This document shows positions 14,124 through 23,744 of a stretch of DNA of 64,000 nt, piece after piece. The DNA is from Eubacterium sp. ER2 (lineage in GTDB: Bacteria; Bacillota; Clostridia; Lachnospirales; Lachnospiraceae). A program made the translations under genes and the position numbers. Position 1 is the stretch's first letter; the number at the start of each line of letters is the position of its first letter. The notes beneath the pieces were generated by a model that saw nothing but the letters and a program-made list of their open reading frames with translations, made no database searches and had not been told where the DNA came from. Location: positions 104,209 through 168,208 of the forward strand of contig NZ_JPJE01000032.1 of the NCBI RefSeq assembly GCF_000765215.1, read 5' to 3'.

Positions 14124-17100
14124 CTACTCTACGCTCTTCAAAGACTCCACCATGTCGATCTTCTTCAGCTTGAAGTACATCACCCAGTTGACGAACATGG
14201 AGAACCCGAGCGTGAACAGGAAGCTGTACAGATAGCTGGTAAGATCAATCACCCTGCCAAACATGACGTCATCCACCTCCACGGTGACGATGACAAACTG
14301 GAGCAGCACCCAGCCAAGGATCATGCCCGCCACCGCTCCGATGAAGGTGAGCAGCACATTTTCCCTGTACACATAGGCCGCCACCTCTGTGTCATAAAAG
14401 CCAAGCACCTTGATGGTGGCCAGCTCCCGTTTTCTCTCTGTGATGTTGATGGTGTTCAGGTTGTAGAGGACAATGAAGGCCAGCATGCCTGCCGAGATGA
14501 TCAGCACCACGATGACCAGGTTCAGGCTTCGCAGCATGTCGTCAAGCTGATCCTCTATGCTGGAGGTGTAGCTGACATTCAGTACATTGCTGTTTCCCAG
14601 AAGGCTGCTTCCCACCTTCTCGATCTGGTCCTCCTGCCCCTCCTTCACTTTAATCAGGACGCCGTTGTACTGAGCCTGTTTCCCGAACAGCTCTTCATAG
14701 TAGTCCGGGGAGAGGTAGAGATAATGCCCCATATAGTTCTCGCAGATAGCCCCAATGGTCACTTCCTTCTCGCCCATGTCGTCGTCCTCCAGCGTCACCG
14801 TATCCCCCGGCTCCACACCGAGCACATCCGCCGCCTTCTCTGTCAGGATGGCCTCATCCTCCTGAAGAGAGTAGACGTCCGGCTTTGTCCTGCTGTGGAA
14901 ATCCAGGAAGTTCCCTACATCATCCAGGCTTTCCGGCACGGTCAGATACACTTCCTCCGTCACATCCCCTGCCGTCACCTCCAGATTCTGCATGCGCACC
15001 ATCAGCTCATCGCTGACAGCCGACTCATCCCGGACGCTGTCCGCGATCTCCTCCTTGTCTTCAGGGGAAAGACCCGCATCAAAGTACACTGCCGCGTCGT
15101 AGGTCTGGATGCTGCTGTACTGAAGCTCCGGAATGACAAAGATACAGTCCTTCAGCCCGAAGCCCACCACCATCAGGGCCATACAGCCCCCGATGCCGAA
15201 CACGGTCATGAAAAATCGCTTCTTGTACCGCACCAGGTTCCGGATGGAAGATTTCCATGAGAAGTTCAGATGCTTCCAGATGATCTTCACCCGCTCCAGA
15301 AGGATGCGCTGCCCCTGCTTCGGCGCAGGGGGTCTCATGAGCTGGGCCGGCACGGACGCCAGCTCCCGGTAGCACGAGAAAATGGTGGCCGCCAGAGTGC
15401 ACAGCACAGCGATCAGCGTGGCCTGCACGGCATAGCTCAGGTGATAGGGCACAAGGATATCCGGTATGTGCTGGTACATGATCTTGTATGCGTAAATGAT
15501 GATCCAGGGGAACACCTTCTCCCCGAACAGGACGCCAAGGACGCTTCCGCCCAGAGTGGCTGTCAGAGCGTAGGCTATGTATTTCCCGGCAATGGAGAAC
15601 TTGCTGTATCCGAGGGCCTTCAGAGTACCGATCTGTATCCGCTGCTCCTCCACCATCCTGGTCATGGCTGTCAGGCTGATGAGGGCCGCCACAAGGAAGA
15701 ACACAGCCGGGAACACCTGGCCGATGGCCCGCATCCGGTCCGCGTTATCCCCGTACCCGTCGTACTCGGAGAGAGCGCTGCTGCGGTCCTGTATGTACCA
15801 CTTTGGATTTTCAATCTTGTCGATCTCGGCCTGGGCGTCCGCGATCTCCTGCTTCGCCTCCTCGAGCTGCCGCTCTCCGTCGGCAATCCGGGCCTCTCCG
15901 TCAGCGATCTCCTGGGCTGCCTGGGCAGCTCCCTTTTCGTAATCGGACCAGCCATCCTGGATCTCCTGCTCACCCGCGGCCAGCTTTGCCTTGCCGCTGG
16001 CAAGCTCACTCTCCTGGCTGCTTATGAGCGCCCATGCGTCGTCAATCTGAGCCTGTCCCGCGTCGATCTGCTGTTTGGACGTCTCCAGTGTCTGCCGGCC
16101 GGCCGCAAGCTGAGCCTTCCCGTCCGCGATCTGCTGCCCGGCATCGTTCAGAGCCTGTTCTCCGGCAAGGAGGGTCTGCTCCCGGGCAAGGAGCTCCTCC
16201 ATTTTCCCCTGCAGTCCGGCCACTGCTTCCCGGGCGCTCTCATAGACGTAACCCTCTCCCTGTTCTGCCAGGGCGTCAAGAGCCTGCTGTTCCACAGCCT
16301 CGGCATAAGCAAGACTCTGGGTCTTCTCGGCCTGCCGGGCTTGCAGCTTCTCCGCTTCACCGGGCCAGGACTCTAAAAACTGCTTCTGCTCCTCCGTTCT
16401 TTCGCTGTCCTTGATCGCTTTGTATTCCTCATACTTTTTCTCCCCTTCATCCAGAGCATTGGTGATTTCCTCAAGCTCCTTCTCTAAGGAAGAAAGCTGA
16501 TCCGCCAGCGTCTCCATTTCAGAGATGGACGTTGTCAATGCGTCCTTCCCCGCCGCGATCTCCTGTTTCCCCTGCTCTATGAGGGGCATCTGCTGGGCAT
16601 ACTGGGCCAGGTACTGCACCTCCGACGCGTCCAGGTCCGCCTGCTTTTGTTCCAGCTGGGCCATGCCGCTCTCGTACTGCGCCCTTCCGCTGTCCAGCGC
16701 CGCCTGCTGGGTATTCAATTCCTCCTTGCCTGCGGAGAGCTGAGCCTCCCCGTCGGCGATCTGCTGCCTGGCTGCGTCCATCTGAGCCTGGGCATCCTCC
16801 AGGGCCTTCCGGGCGTCCGCAAGCTCCCGGGCTGCCTGGCTGCGCCCTTCCTCCAGCTCAGTCCGGGCATCTGCCAGCGTCTGGCTCTCCTCGTCCACTG
16901 TGGCCTGGGCGTCCCCAAGCTCCGCTTCCGCCTCGTCCACGATCTCCTGCCGGCGGGCCCGGCATCTCTCGTCCTCTATCTTTTCCAGGGCGTCCACAGC
17001 AGCGTCTGTCAGAGAGGTATAGCCGTCTGTAAAGGCGACCTCCCCGGCAGCGTCTGTCACCCGCACGTAGATTTCAGAAAAGACATCCATACAGAAGGAG

Positions 17101-17708
17101 TCAGGATCCACAGCGATAAAGCCGCTGACCTCACCGTTCCCGATGGTGCTGCTGCCCCTCCCAAAGGAAATATAGAGGGGGCTGTTCCCTATCCCCACAA
17201 TCTCAAAGGTGTCTGTTGTCAGGCTGTCCTCCAGAGGATCCTCACTTCCGGAGGAGAGGGTAATGATGTCTCCCACCCCGTAGCCTGACGAGAGGGCAAA
17301 CTCCTCGTCCAGGAGGCACTCTCCCTCCTTCTCCGGGAGCCGTCCCTCGCTCACCTGGATATCATTGAAATGCTCCTGCATGGCCATGACATGGACCACC
17401 TGCTCTGTGTCCCCCGTATCGCACAGGGCGTCCACGCTGTAGCTCCCCTCCGCCAGCTCAATGCCGTCCACATCCTCTATGGCCTCCACATCCTCCTCCG
17501 TCAGCCCCAGCGTTCCCATGACCTTGATGTCCATGAGATGCTCCTTGTCAAAATAGGCGTCGCCGGAGATGCGCATGGAGGGCTCCGAGGAGCGGATGCC
17601 CGCATAGAAGGCGACCCCCAGCGCCACTATGAGAAAAATGGAGATAAAACGTCCCCAGGATTTTCGGATTTCCATAAAGAAATCCTTGCGCAACATATTT
17701 TTCTTCAT
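14124..17708 (-). CDS. FtsX-family ABC exporter permease with giant coiled-coil insert
   Basis: The 1194-residue permease has an N-terminal helix (about 18-38), a MacB-like extracytoplasmic domain, and two FtsX transmembrane blocks: one begins VFPAVFFLVAALISLTAMTRM (about 670-800) and the other is at the C-terminus (VIVVLIISAGMLAFIVLYNLN and following). Between helix 1 and the first block lies a ~400-residue coiled coil (about 245-640) built of repeats such as QIADGKAQL, QISD/QIDAG and KLAAGEQEI, with the AxG..L spacing also seen in YhgE/Pip-type proteins. It is therefore a mechanotransmission-type exporter or lipoprotein/peptide extractor rather than an importer. Its ATPase partner is the gene 7 bp upstream. 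The start at 17708 follows AGGGG. Substrate is unknown. Confidence 0.88.
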   Translation of the reverse strand: MKKNMLRKDFFMEIRKSWGRFISIFLIVALGVAFYAGIRSSEPSMRISGDAYFDKEHLMDIKVMGTLGLTEEDVEAIEDVDGIELAEGSYSVDALCDTGDTEQVVHVMAMQEHFNDIQVSEGRLPEKEGECLLDEEFALSSGYGVGDIITLSSGSEDPLEDSLTTDTFEIVGIGNSPLYISFGRGSSTIGNGEVSGFIAVDPDSFCMDVFSEIYVRVTDAAGEVAFTDGYTSLTDAAVDALEKIEDERCRARRQEIVDEAEAELGDAQATVDEESQTLADARTELEEGRSQAARELADARKALEDAQAQMDAARQQIADGEAQLSAGKEELNTQQAALDSGRAQYESGMAQLEQKQADLDASEVQYLAQYAQQMPLIEQGKQEIAAGKDALTTSISEMETLADQLSSLEKELEEITNALDEGEKKYEEYKAIKDSERTEEQKQFLESWPGEAEKLQARQAEKTQSLAYAEAVEQQALDALAEQGEGYVYESAREAVAGLQGKMEELLAREQTLLAGEQALNDAGQQIADGKAQLAAGRQTLETSKQQIDAGQAQIDDAWALISSQESELASGKAKLAAGEQEIQDGWSDYEKGAAQAAQEIADGEARIADGERQLEEAKQEIADAQAEIDKIENPKWYIQDRSSALSEYDGYGDNADRMRAIGQVFPAVFFLVAALISLTAMTRMVEEQRIQIGTLKALGYSKFSIAGKYIAYALTATLGGSVLGVLFGEKVFPWIIIYAYKIMYQHIPDILVPYHLSYAVQATLIAVLCTLAATIFSCYRELASVPAQLMRPPAPKQGQRILLERVKIIWKHLNFSWKSSIRNLVRYKKRFFMTVFGIGGCMALMVVGFGLKDCIFVIPELQYSSIQTYDAAVYFDAGLSPEDKEEIADSVRDESAVSDELMVRMQNLEVTAGDVTEEVYLTVPESLDDVGNFLDFHSRTKPDVYSLQEDEAILTEKAADVLGVEPGDTVTLEDDDMGEKEVTIGAICENYMGHYLYLSPDYYEELFGKQAQYNGVLIKVKEGQEDQIEKVGSSLLGNSNVLNVSYTSSIEDQLDDMLRSLNLVIVVLIISAGMLAFIVLYNLNTINITERKRELATIKVLGFYDTEVAAYVYRENVLLTFIGAVAGMILGWVLLQFVIVTVEVDDVMFGRVIDLTSYLYSFLFTLGFSMFVNWVMYFKLKKIDMVESLKSVE

Positions 17709-17715
17709 ATAACCC

Positions 17716-18420
17716 CTACCATTCTATCGTCTCAACCGACACCGGATGCGGGTTGATCTCTATACTCTCCGCCTTGCCGTTCTTGATCCTTATAATCCGG
17801 TCCGCCATCGGCGCGATGGCGGAATTGTGGGTAATCAGGATCACTGTCATCCCCCTCTGACGGCAGGTATCCTGCAAAAGCTTCAGGATTGCTTTTCCCG
17901 TATTGTAGTCAAGGGCGCCTGTCGGCTCATCACACAGGAGAAGCTTGGGATTTTTCGCCAGAGCTCTGGCGATGGAAACTCTCTGCTGCTCACCGCCAGA
18001 GAGCTGAGCCGGAAAGTTATCCAGCCTCTCCCCGAGTCCCACATGCTCCATAACTTCCCTGGCGTCCAGCGGATCCTTGCAGATCTGAAGAGCCAGCTCC
18101 ACATTCTCAAGAGCCGTCAGATTCGGGATTAGATTGTAGAACTGAAAGACAAAGCCTATGTCATCCCTGCGGTAAGCGGTCAGCGCCTTTCCCCTGTACT
18201 TCGTGATATCCTGCCCGTCGATCCACACCTCGCCGCTGGTAGCCGTGTCCATACCTCCCAGGATATTCAGGACCGTCGTCTTGCCGGCGCCGCTGGGCCC
18301 TACCACCACGGCGAACTCTCCTTTTTCTATGTCAAAGGATATGCCGTTGGCCGCCGCGATATCCACCTCACCCATGTGATAGATTTTCTTTACATCCCTC
18401 AGAGACACGAATTCTGCCAT
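17716..18420 (-). CDS. ABC exporter ATP-binding protein (MacB/LolD type)
   Basis: This 234-residue ATPase carries Walker A GPSGAGKT, the Q-loop in [11 protein letters not shown], the signature LSGGEQQR and Walker [13 protein letters not shown], followed by the switch His in LITHN. Sequence and length place it in the MacB/LolD/FtsE group, which pair with FtsX-like permeases; the partner is the coiled-coil permease that begins 7 bp downstream. The ATG follows AGGAGG. Upstream on the minus strand a TATAAT at about 18474-18469 is a candidate -10 box with a poor -35 match. No two-component system or binding protein is adjacent, so the regulation and the exported compound cannot be deduced. Confidence 0.93.
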   Translation of the reverse strand: MAEFVSLRDVKKIYHMGEVDIAAANGISFDIEKGEFAVVVGPSGAGKTTVLNILGGMDTATSGEVWIDGQDITKYRGKALTAYRRDDIGFVFQFYNLIPNLTALENVELALQICKDPLDAREVMEHVGLGERLDNFPAQLSGGEQQRVSIARALAKNPKLLLCDEPTGALDYNTGKAILKLLQDTCRQRGMTVILITHNSAIAPMADRIIRIKNGKAESIEINPHPVSVETIEW

Positions 18421-18553
18421 ATATGTATCCTCCTAATACGAGCCGGTATACCTCTGCTTATATAGTGCTATTATAACACCGGAGAGGAGGATTGTACTAT
18501 CCGAAAAAGGAAGTTTATAAGAATTTTAGAATAGATTTTTAAAGGGCGGCGAA

Positions 18554-18604
18554 AACGGAAGAAGCCGCCCGGCGCAGTGTCCGCGCCGAACGGCTTCTTC
18601 CGTT
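18554..18604 (-). terminator. strong intrinsic terminator after the SNF transporter
   Basis: A 14-bp outer stem (AACGGAAGAAGCCG/CGGCTTCTTCCGTT) encloses an inner GGCGC/GCGCC stem. On the minus strand it is followed by TTTC, 24 bp after the stop codon. Confidence 0.82.
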
Positions 18605-18628
18605 GCACAATCTGATTTTTCTTAGGCC

Positions 18629-19972
18629 TTAGCCAATCCCTCCGTTGACTGCCCCCAGGATAAACACCGCGATGGTGAGGATGCAGAACACGTATTTATA
18701 GAGGGGGTAATACCACCTGCCGATGGGCCGCTTGCGGCCCGTGGACACCGCATCCTCCACCGCTTTTCTTCCCCAGACCCAGGCGAACATAATGCCCGCA
18801 AGTCCTGCTCCGAGAGGGCAGATATAAATGGATACGAAGTCCATCCACTGGGAGACGATCCCCTGGATGCACACTGAGACAACCGCCCCCACCACCGCAA
18901 TGGCAATGACCGCCTTTGCCCGGCCAAACCTCAGGTTGTCCTGGAGCGTGGCCACCGGGGCCTCATAGAGGTTGACAAGGGAGGTCAGCCCGGCAAAGAG
19001 GGCTGCCAGGAAAAAGATGAACATGACGATCTGCCCGCCCGGCATGGTGGAGAACAGATGGGGGAGGGAGATAAACATGAGCCCCGGCCCGCTCTCGGAG
19101 AGCACCGCCCCTGTGGTGGCCATGGCCGGGATGATGACCAGAGCCGCCAGCATGGCCGCGCAGGTGTCGCAGATGGCCACTGTGATGGCAGAGCTCACCG
19201 TGTCCTCCTTGTCCGACAGATAGGAGCCGTAAATGATCGTCCCGTTTCCAGCCAGAGATAGGGAGAAGAAGGACTGCCCCAGGGCAAACACGTACAGCAT
19301 GGGATCCTTAAAGGCCTCCGGCCGGATGGTGAACATCCATCTGTAGCCGTCCGCCGCGCCGGGCTGCAGGGCTACGTAGACTGCCAGGCCGATAAAGAGC
19401 ACGTAAAAAACAGGGATCATGATCTTGTTCGCCTTCTCAATGCCGCTGCTGATGCCCGCCGCCATGATGACAAATGTAACTGCCAGGACAACGATCAGCC
19501 ACAGGTTGTTTCCAAAGGCGCTGGCCATCTGCCCGAAGGCAGCCCCGAATTCGTCCACACTTTCATGGGCCAGGGCTGATCCGGTGACGCTTCCGATCAT
19601 ATACCTGACGATCCAGCCCACCACTACGGAGTAGCCGATGGCCAGAGCCAACGCCCCCAGCATGGGGATGGCGCCTATGGCCCGCCCGATATTTCTCCTG
19701 CTCTCTCCCCTTGACGCGCAGGCCGTCCCGAAGGCCTCCACAGGGCCGGAGCGCACGGCGCGTCCAAAGCTCATCTCCCCGACCACGCCGGAAAATCCCA
19801 GCAGCACGTCAAAGATCAGATACACGACCAGAAAGGAGCCTCCGTAGGCTGCCATCCTGTACGGAAAAAGCCAGATATTTCCCATTCCCACCGCGGAGCC
19901 TACACAGGCCAGGATAAACCCGGTCCTGGAGTTCCACCAGTCTCTCTTCTGTGTTCCGTTTGCATTTGCCAT
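18629..19972 (-). CDS. sodium-dependent NSS/SNF family transporter
   Basis: Neurotransmitter:sodium symporters take up amino acids or related amines with Na+. From the ATG at 19972 the protein has 447 residues and begins MANANGTQKRDWWNSRTGF. Helix 1 carries the unwound family signature GSAVGMGNIWLFPY; about eleven to twelve hydrophobic segments follow. Residues FALGQSFFSLSLAGNGTIIYGSY match the helix 6 substrate and sodium site region. A start at 19990 would add six residues, but AAGGAG lies inside that extension and eight bases before the chosen ATG. It is transcribed alone with a strong terminator. The substrate is likely an amino acid (tryptophan, leucine or alanine class), not resolvable here. 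Confidence 0.92.
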   Translation of the reverse strand: MANANGTQKRDWWNSRTGFILACVGSAVGMGNIWLFPYRMAAYGGSFLVVYLIFDVLLGFSGVVGEMSFGRAVRSGPVEAFGTACASRGESRRNIGRAIGAIPMLGALALAIGYSVVVGWIVRYMIGSVTGSALAHESVDEFGAAFGQMASAFGNNLWLIVVLAVTFVIMAAGISSGIEKANKIMIPVFYVLFIGLAVYVALQPGAADGYRWMFTIRPEAFKDPMLYVFALGQSFFSLSLAGNGTIIYGSYLSDKEDTVSSAITVAICDTCAAMLAALVIIPAMATTGAVLSESGPGLMFISLPHLFSTMPGGQIVMFIFFLAALFAGLTSLVNLYEAPVATLQDNLRFGRAKAVIAIAVVGAVVSVCIQGIVSQWMDFVSIYICPLGAGLAGIMFAWVWGRKAVEDAVSTGRKRPIGRWYYPLYKYVFCILTIAVFILGAVNGGIG

Positions 19973-20129
19973 AATCTTTCTCCTTCTCATTCCCAGGCGC
20001 CTGCCGCCTTTTTATCCCGCAGACAAAGAAGGCCGCCGCGCCCTGTGGATATACCGCCGGCACAGCGCCTTCTGTAAAAGCAAGTTGCCTATTCTGTCTG
20101 TGTGTTCTTTTTCTCTGTCATAAGGCTCA

Positions 20130-21305
20130 TCAATCGTATTGATAATAGCTCATATAATCCTCTGACCCAATAGTCTGGCTGGGCGTCAGCTCCAGATCCA
20201 GATCCTCGTCCGCATTGACGATCACAGTTCCCTCCGGCAGCACTGCATTCAGGTAGGAGCTCTCTGTCACAGAGGAGTCTGAGATCCAGATGTACAGCGT
20301 CTGAAGCTCATTTCCATCCTCATCGTAGACCGTGATCTCCGGAGAGCCATAGCCGGAGGCCGCTCTGATGTCATACACACCTGCCGGGAAATCATCTCCC
20401 GCTGTCACCGTCTGCCCGCCTCTGATAGACACGCTCTCTGTCAGAGGATTGGCCTGGCCGCCCATCTGGCCTGTCTGGGCATTGTCCGCCGACAGAGTCA
20501 GATAGCCGTCTCCCGATACAGTGACCACCGCGCCTGTGTAGAGGCGGATGTCGTCAACCTGCGTTGTATCCGCATCCAGGGACTCATAGAGATAAATCCC
20601 GTTCTCGCTGTCATCGACAGACAGGGAGATGTAGTCCTCACCGGAGCTATCCGCCACATAGGTTCCCTCCGGTATATGCACGCCCACCACGTAGTCGCCC
20701 TGGGAGAACTGCTGGGAATAGCTCTCCCCCTCTGCCGGGATCTCCCTGGTCACATAGGCGTAGGGATCGTACTCATAGTCATCACTGTAGCTATAATCGT
20801 AGGATGAATAGGAATTGCTCTCATATTCTTTCTGACTTATGTACTCTCCCAGAAGAGGAGGTACCACGGCGATCAGCACTACAAGGATGATAATGACAAT
20901 GGCTATTTTCTTTCCTCTGGCCCTCCTGGCCCGCCCTTCCTGCGCAGTGTAGGTATTGTAATATCCGCTCCTCCCCCTGGTTCCCCAGGTTCTCTGCGCG
21001 CCGCCACGGGACTGTGTCCGTCCGGCCTGGGAGCGTCCCGTCCCGCTCTGTGTCCGCTCTGCCTCTGACGCGGCCCTGCCGGCGCCCCCCGTTCCGACCC
21101 CGGACTTTCTCCGGGTGTCCCGATCCGCGCTTCCGCTGTAGTACTCCGACTTGGTATGCACATGGGTCAGCGGCTGTCCGTCGCAGCTGCTCTGATTGAC
21201 ATGATAGTGCTTCTCTGATTTATTGTTGTCCAGCCCGCACTCTGTGCATATGTTGTTGCTGTCCAGCTTTCCCCCGCAAAGGCTGCACCGCTCTCTGAAA
21301 AACAT
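20130..21305 (-). CDS. zinc-ribbon, single-pass membrane protein with beta-rich outer domain
   Basis: From the ATG at 21305 the protein is 391 residues. It starts with a rubredoxin-like zinc ribbon (CSLCGGKLDSNNICTECG), then a Ser/Gly/Arg/Thr-rich disordered linker of about 100 residues, one transmembrane helix (IAIVIIILVVLIAVVPPLL, about 136-154), a Tyr/Ser/Asp-rich stretch (SYSSYDYSYSDDYEYD) and two repeated beta domains that share the pattern (D)(F/I)PAG-(T/V)Y-(V/I). The longer frame starts at a TTG; the chosen ATG has AAGGAGG eight bases upstream. The layout (cytoplasmic metal ribbon, outer sensor-like domain) resembles Lachnospiraceae zinc-ribbon proteins of unknown role. Two XRE regulators lie directly upstream on the same strand. 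Confidence 0.82.
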   Translation of the reverse strand: MFFRERCSLCGGKLDSNNICTECGLDNNKSEKHYHVNQSSCDGQPLTHVHTKSEYYSGSADRDTRRKSGVGTGGAGRAASEAERTQSGTGRSQAGRTQSRGGAQRTWGTRGRSGYYNTYTAQEGRARRARGKKIAIVIIILVVLIAVVPPLLGEYISQKEYESNSYSSYDYSYSDDYEYDPYAYVTREIPAEGESYSQQFSQGDYVVGVHIPEGTYVADSSGEDYISLSVDDSENGIYLYESLDADTTQVDDIRLYTGAVVTVSGDGYLTLSADNAQTGQMGGQANPLTESVSIRGGQTVTAGDDFPAGVYDIRAASGYGSPEITVYDEDGNELQTLYIWISDSSVTESSYLNAVLPEGTVIVNADEDLDLELTPSQTIGSEDYMSYYQYD

Positions 21306-21395
21306 GCTCCCGCCCTCCTTGCCATCTTTGTCTGACAAAACTGTACCTTACCAAGGAGTATACCATACCGGAGCCGTTTTTGCACCCTTGCCCGG

Positions 21396-21617
21396 TTAAA
21401 ATTTTCTGCCCACAAGGTCATCCAGACTGATCTCGAAAACATCTGCCATTTTGCAGAGTGTAAATATGTCCGGCATCCGCTTGCTGTGTTCATATGAAGA
21501 AAGGGATGTCCTGTCCACCCCTATCTTTGTTGCAAGCTGCCGCTGCGTCATATTCTTTTCTTTTCGGAGCAGGCGTATCCTCGCTCCCACACAGTATTTC
21601 CCCACTCTCGTTCTCAC
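21396..21617 (-). CDS. short XRE-family helix-turn-helix regulator
   Basis: The 73-residue protein is essentially one Cro/C1 helix-turn-helix domain: NMTQRQLATKIGVDRTSLSSYE contains the HTH, and the remainder (RMPDIFTLCKMADVFEISLDDL) completes the five-helix fold. The start is GTG in a GTGA overlap with the stop of the upstream XRE gene, so the two regulators are translationally coupled. It lacks any sensory or dimerisation domain. The pair could be a small regulatory switch controlling the downstream zinc-ribbon gene; no toxin gene is adjacent. Confidence 0.88.
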   Translation of the reverse strand: MRTRVGKYCVGARIRLLRKEKNMTQRQLATKIGVDRTSLSSYEHSKRMPDIFTLCKMADVFEISLDDLVGRKF

Positions 21618-21946
21618 AGGTTTTCCTCCAGGTTCTCTTTCATGTCTCGGATCATACGCCGGATGATCTTCAGCTGGGCGCCGTCAAGCTGTTCCAGCTC
21701 CTCCGATATCTCGCCGAGGTAAATGCTCCCTGAGTCCTCCAGACTGTCACAGAGAAGATGGTCTGTCGTTGTACCCAGGGCATTGGCCGCCTTCACGACA
21801 AAGTCCAGGCTCGCCTTTGTGCTGCCGTTCTCCACGTGGCTGATGTGGGGAATGGAATACTCGATCTCATAGGACAGGTCCTGCTGGGACATATCTCGCA
21901 TCTTCCGTATTTCTTTTAGTCTCTTCCCAAGCATTTTGTAATCCAT
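21614..21946 (-). CDS. XRE-family helix-turn-helix regulator
   Basis: This 110-residue protein has an N-terminal Cro/C1 HTH (MSQQDLSYEIEYSIPHISHVENG, about residues 18-40) typical of the clade that ends with DHLLCDSL, and a C-terminal amphipathic helix (AQLKIIRRMIRDMKENLEENL) likely used for dimerisation. The ATG is at 21946 after a GAGGTAGAGATAAA leader. It overlaps the following XRE gene by 4 bp (GTGA). It is first in a probable operon XRE-XRE-zinc-ribbon protein. It may regulate itself, since palindromic AT-rich sequence lies between it and the ClC terminator, but no operator is certain. Confidence 0.88.
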   Translation of the reverse strand: MDYKMLGKRLKEIRKMRDMSQQDLSYEIEYSIPHISHVENGSTKASLDFVVKAANALGTTTDHLLCDSLEDSGSIYLGEISEELEQLDGAQLKIIRRMIRDMKENLEENL

Positions 21947-22048
21947 TTATCTCTACCTCCGGCGCTTGTACATTCATTTTATTAGAAAGCGTTTTCTTTT
22001 AACATGCACCTAAGAGATACTTGTATGCATATGCTTTAAAATGAAGTC

Positions 22049-22103
22049 AAAAAAATCTCCACTGGGCTCAATGCATAAATAGTATTGAAATCGCCAGTGG
22101 AGA
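22049..22103 (-). terminator. intrinsic terminator after the ClC gene
   Basis: TCTCCACTGG and CCAGTGGAGA form a 10-bp stem around a 28-nt loop that can itself pair (CAAT/ATTG). On the minus strand seven T follow. Confidence 0.75.
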
Positions 22104-22149
22104 ATTCCCTGTTCCTATTTTTGATAATGTCTGATCCGATCTTCTATTC

Positions 22150-23712
22150 TTATTCCGAGCAGAGCCTTTCCATCTGCCCGATCACGTCCGCGGTGTCGTA
22201 CTCGTCCGCCATGACTACCAGGCTGTCCCCGGGATAAAGCCTGGTACTCCCCCTGGGGATCAGCTCCCTGTCACCTCGCTTTACAGCCACAAGCAGACTC
22301 TCGCGGGGCCACTCCAGCTCCCGCACCAGTTTCCCCGCCGCGTCGGAGCCCTGGCTCACCACAAATTCCCGCAGCACCTTCTCGCCGCTCTCCTGCAGGG
22401 GCTCTCCCCTTTTCTTGAGAAGATTGGCAAGGAGGCTCTCGTAGATGGGCTTTGACCGCATCAGCGTGGCCACGATATAGGCGCATATGGACACCACTGC
22501 CAGGGAAAAGAGCTGGCTCACAGTCCCTGTCATCTCAAAGATCAGAATGATCCCGGTCAGGGGAGCCCGCACAATAGCCGTAAAATAGCCCGCCATGGCA
22601 AGGAGGACAAAATTGTTCAGATAGAGGAGGTCTATACCGAAGATCCAGTTCCCCGCCTGGGCGAAAATGCCGCCGATAAAGGCTCCGATAATGAGCAGCG
22701 GAAAAAAGATGCCCCCCGGAGCCCCGGAGCCAAAGCTCACCGCCGAGAAGAGAAAGCGGCCGACCAGCAGGAACGCCATAGTCCCGGCGGCCATCCCGCC
22801 CGCTGTCAGCTCCTCCACCAGACTGTGCCCCGTCCCCAGAAGCTGAGGCGCCGCAAGCCCGAGAGCGCCTGCCAGCAGGAAGGGAATCAGGATCTTTCCC
22901 GCCGTGGAGAGCCCCGGTATGCGGCTGTACAGAGACTGGACCTTCAAGGTGAACCAGTTGTAGAACACGCCCAGGAAGCCCAGCACGACTCCCAGAAGGA
23001 CGAGAAGCCCATAGTACTCCAAAGGCAGCGTCTCTGTCAGCGTAAACTGAAAGACCGAGTCCGTCCCCAGCACAGCCGTGCACAGAAAGTCCGCCGTGAG
23101 TGAGGCTGACATGACCGACAAAAGCACAGACACCGAGAAATTCCTGTGCACCTCCTCCAGGGAGAACATGACGCCAGCCAGCGGCGCATGGAAAGCCGCG
23201 GCCAGGCCGGCGCTGGCGCCGCAGGTGAGAAGATACCTCTCCTCTGTCTTTCCTCTGTCCAGATACCGGGAGGCTCCTTTTCCCACCATGGCCCCGAGCT
23301 GTATGGACGGGCCCTCCCGCCCCAGGGCCAGGCCGCCCAGGATACATAAGAAGCCGCCCACGAACTTGGCCGGCAGCACCCGCCACCATGTCTGATCGAT
23401 CTTTCCGATCATCTCCCCCTCCAGCTGGGGGATTCCGCTGCCGGATATGAGAGGTTCAAAGTCCACCAGCTTTGCCACGAGAATAGCCAGAAGGGCCAGC
23501 ACTCCAAACCACAGAAGGATCCACAGAGGCCTTCCCTCTATAAAATTCAGGATCATCTGCAGCCACCGCCCGGCGTTTTCCAGAAGTATCCTGTAAAGCA
23601 GCACCACAAGGCCGGCGATACCGCCCACGATGATGCCCTCCCCGATCAGAATGACCTGAAAGCGCTCCGCCCGCCGGATCGTTGCTGATATGTCTTTGTT
23701 ATTTTCATTCAT
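22150..23712 (-). CDS. ClC-family chloride transporter with C-terminal RCK_C domain
   Basis: The 520-residue protein carries the ClC chloride-selectivity motifs GSGIP (GSGIPQLEG), GREGP (ALGREGPSIQLG) and GxFxP (GGIFFPLL). The Glu of GREGP is the proton-coupled gating residue, so Cl-/H+ antiport is more likely than a channel. About 400 residues of multi-helix membrane domain are followed by a cytoplasmic TrkA-C/RCK_C domain (about 440-515: ELEWPRESLLVAVKRGDRELIP, PGDSLVVMAD), which binds small ligands in other transporters. The ATG follows GAGGAATGAG. Roles in acid resistance or volume control are typical. YfhO starts upstream on the same strand (23745 end), 32 bp away. Confidence 0.94.
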   Translation of the reverse strand: MNENNKDISATIRRAERFQVILIGEGIIVGGIAGLVVLLYRILLENAGRWLQMILNFIEGRPLWILLWFGVLALLAILVAKLVDFEPLISGSGIPQLEGEMIGKIDQTWWRVLPAKFVGGFLCILGGLALGREGPSIQLGAMVGKGASRYLDRGKTEERYLLTCGASAGLAAAFHAPLAGVMFSLEEVHRNFSVSVLLSVMSASLTADFLCTAVLGTDSVFQFTLTETLPLEYYGLLVLLGVVLGFLGVFYNWFTLKVQSLYSRIPGLSTAGKILIPFLLAGALGLAAPQLLGTGHSLVEELTAGGMAAGTMAFLLVGRFLFSAVSFGSGAPGGIFFPLLIIGAFIGGIFAQAGNWIFGIDLLYLNNFVLLAMAGYFTAIVRAPLTGIILIFEMTGTVSQLFSLAVVSICAYIVATLMRSKPIYESLLANLLKKRGEPLQESGEKVLREFVVSQGSDAAGKLVRELEWPRESLLVAVKRGDRELIPRGSTRLYPGDSLVVMADEYDTADVIGQMERLCSE

Positions 23713-23744
23713 CGTCTCATTCCTCCGGAGACAATTCTACCATA

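Noticed and set aside
21396..21946. XRE gene pair as a toxin-antitoxin system
   Set aside because: Both products are complete DNA-binding domains and no toxin-like small protein is adjacent.
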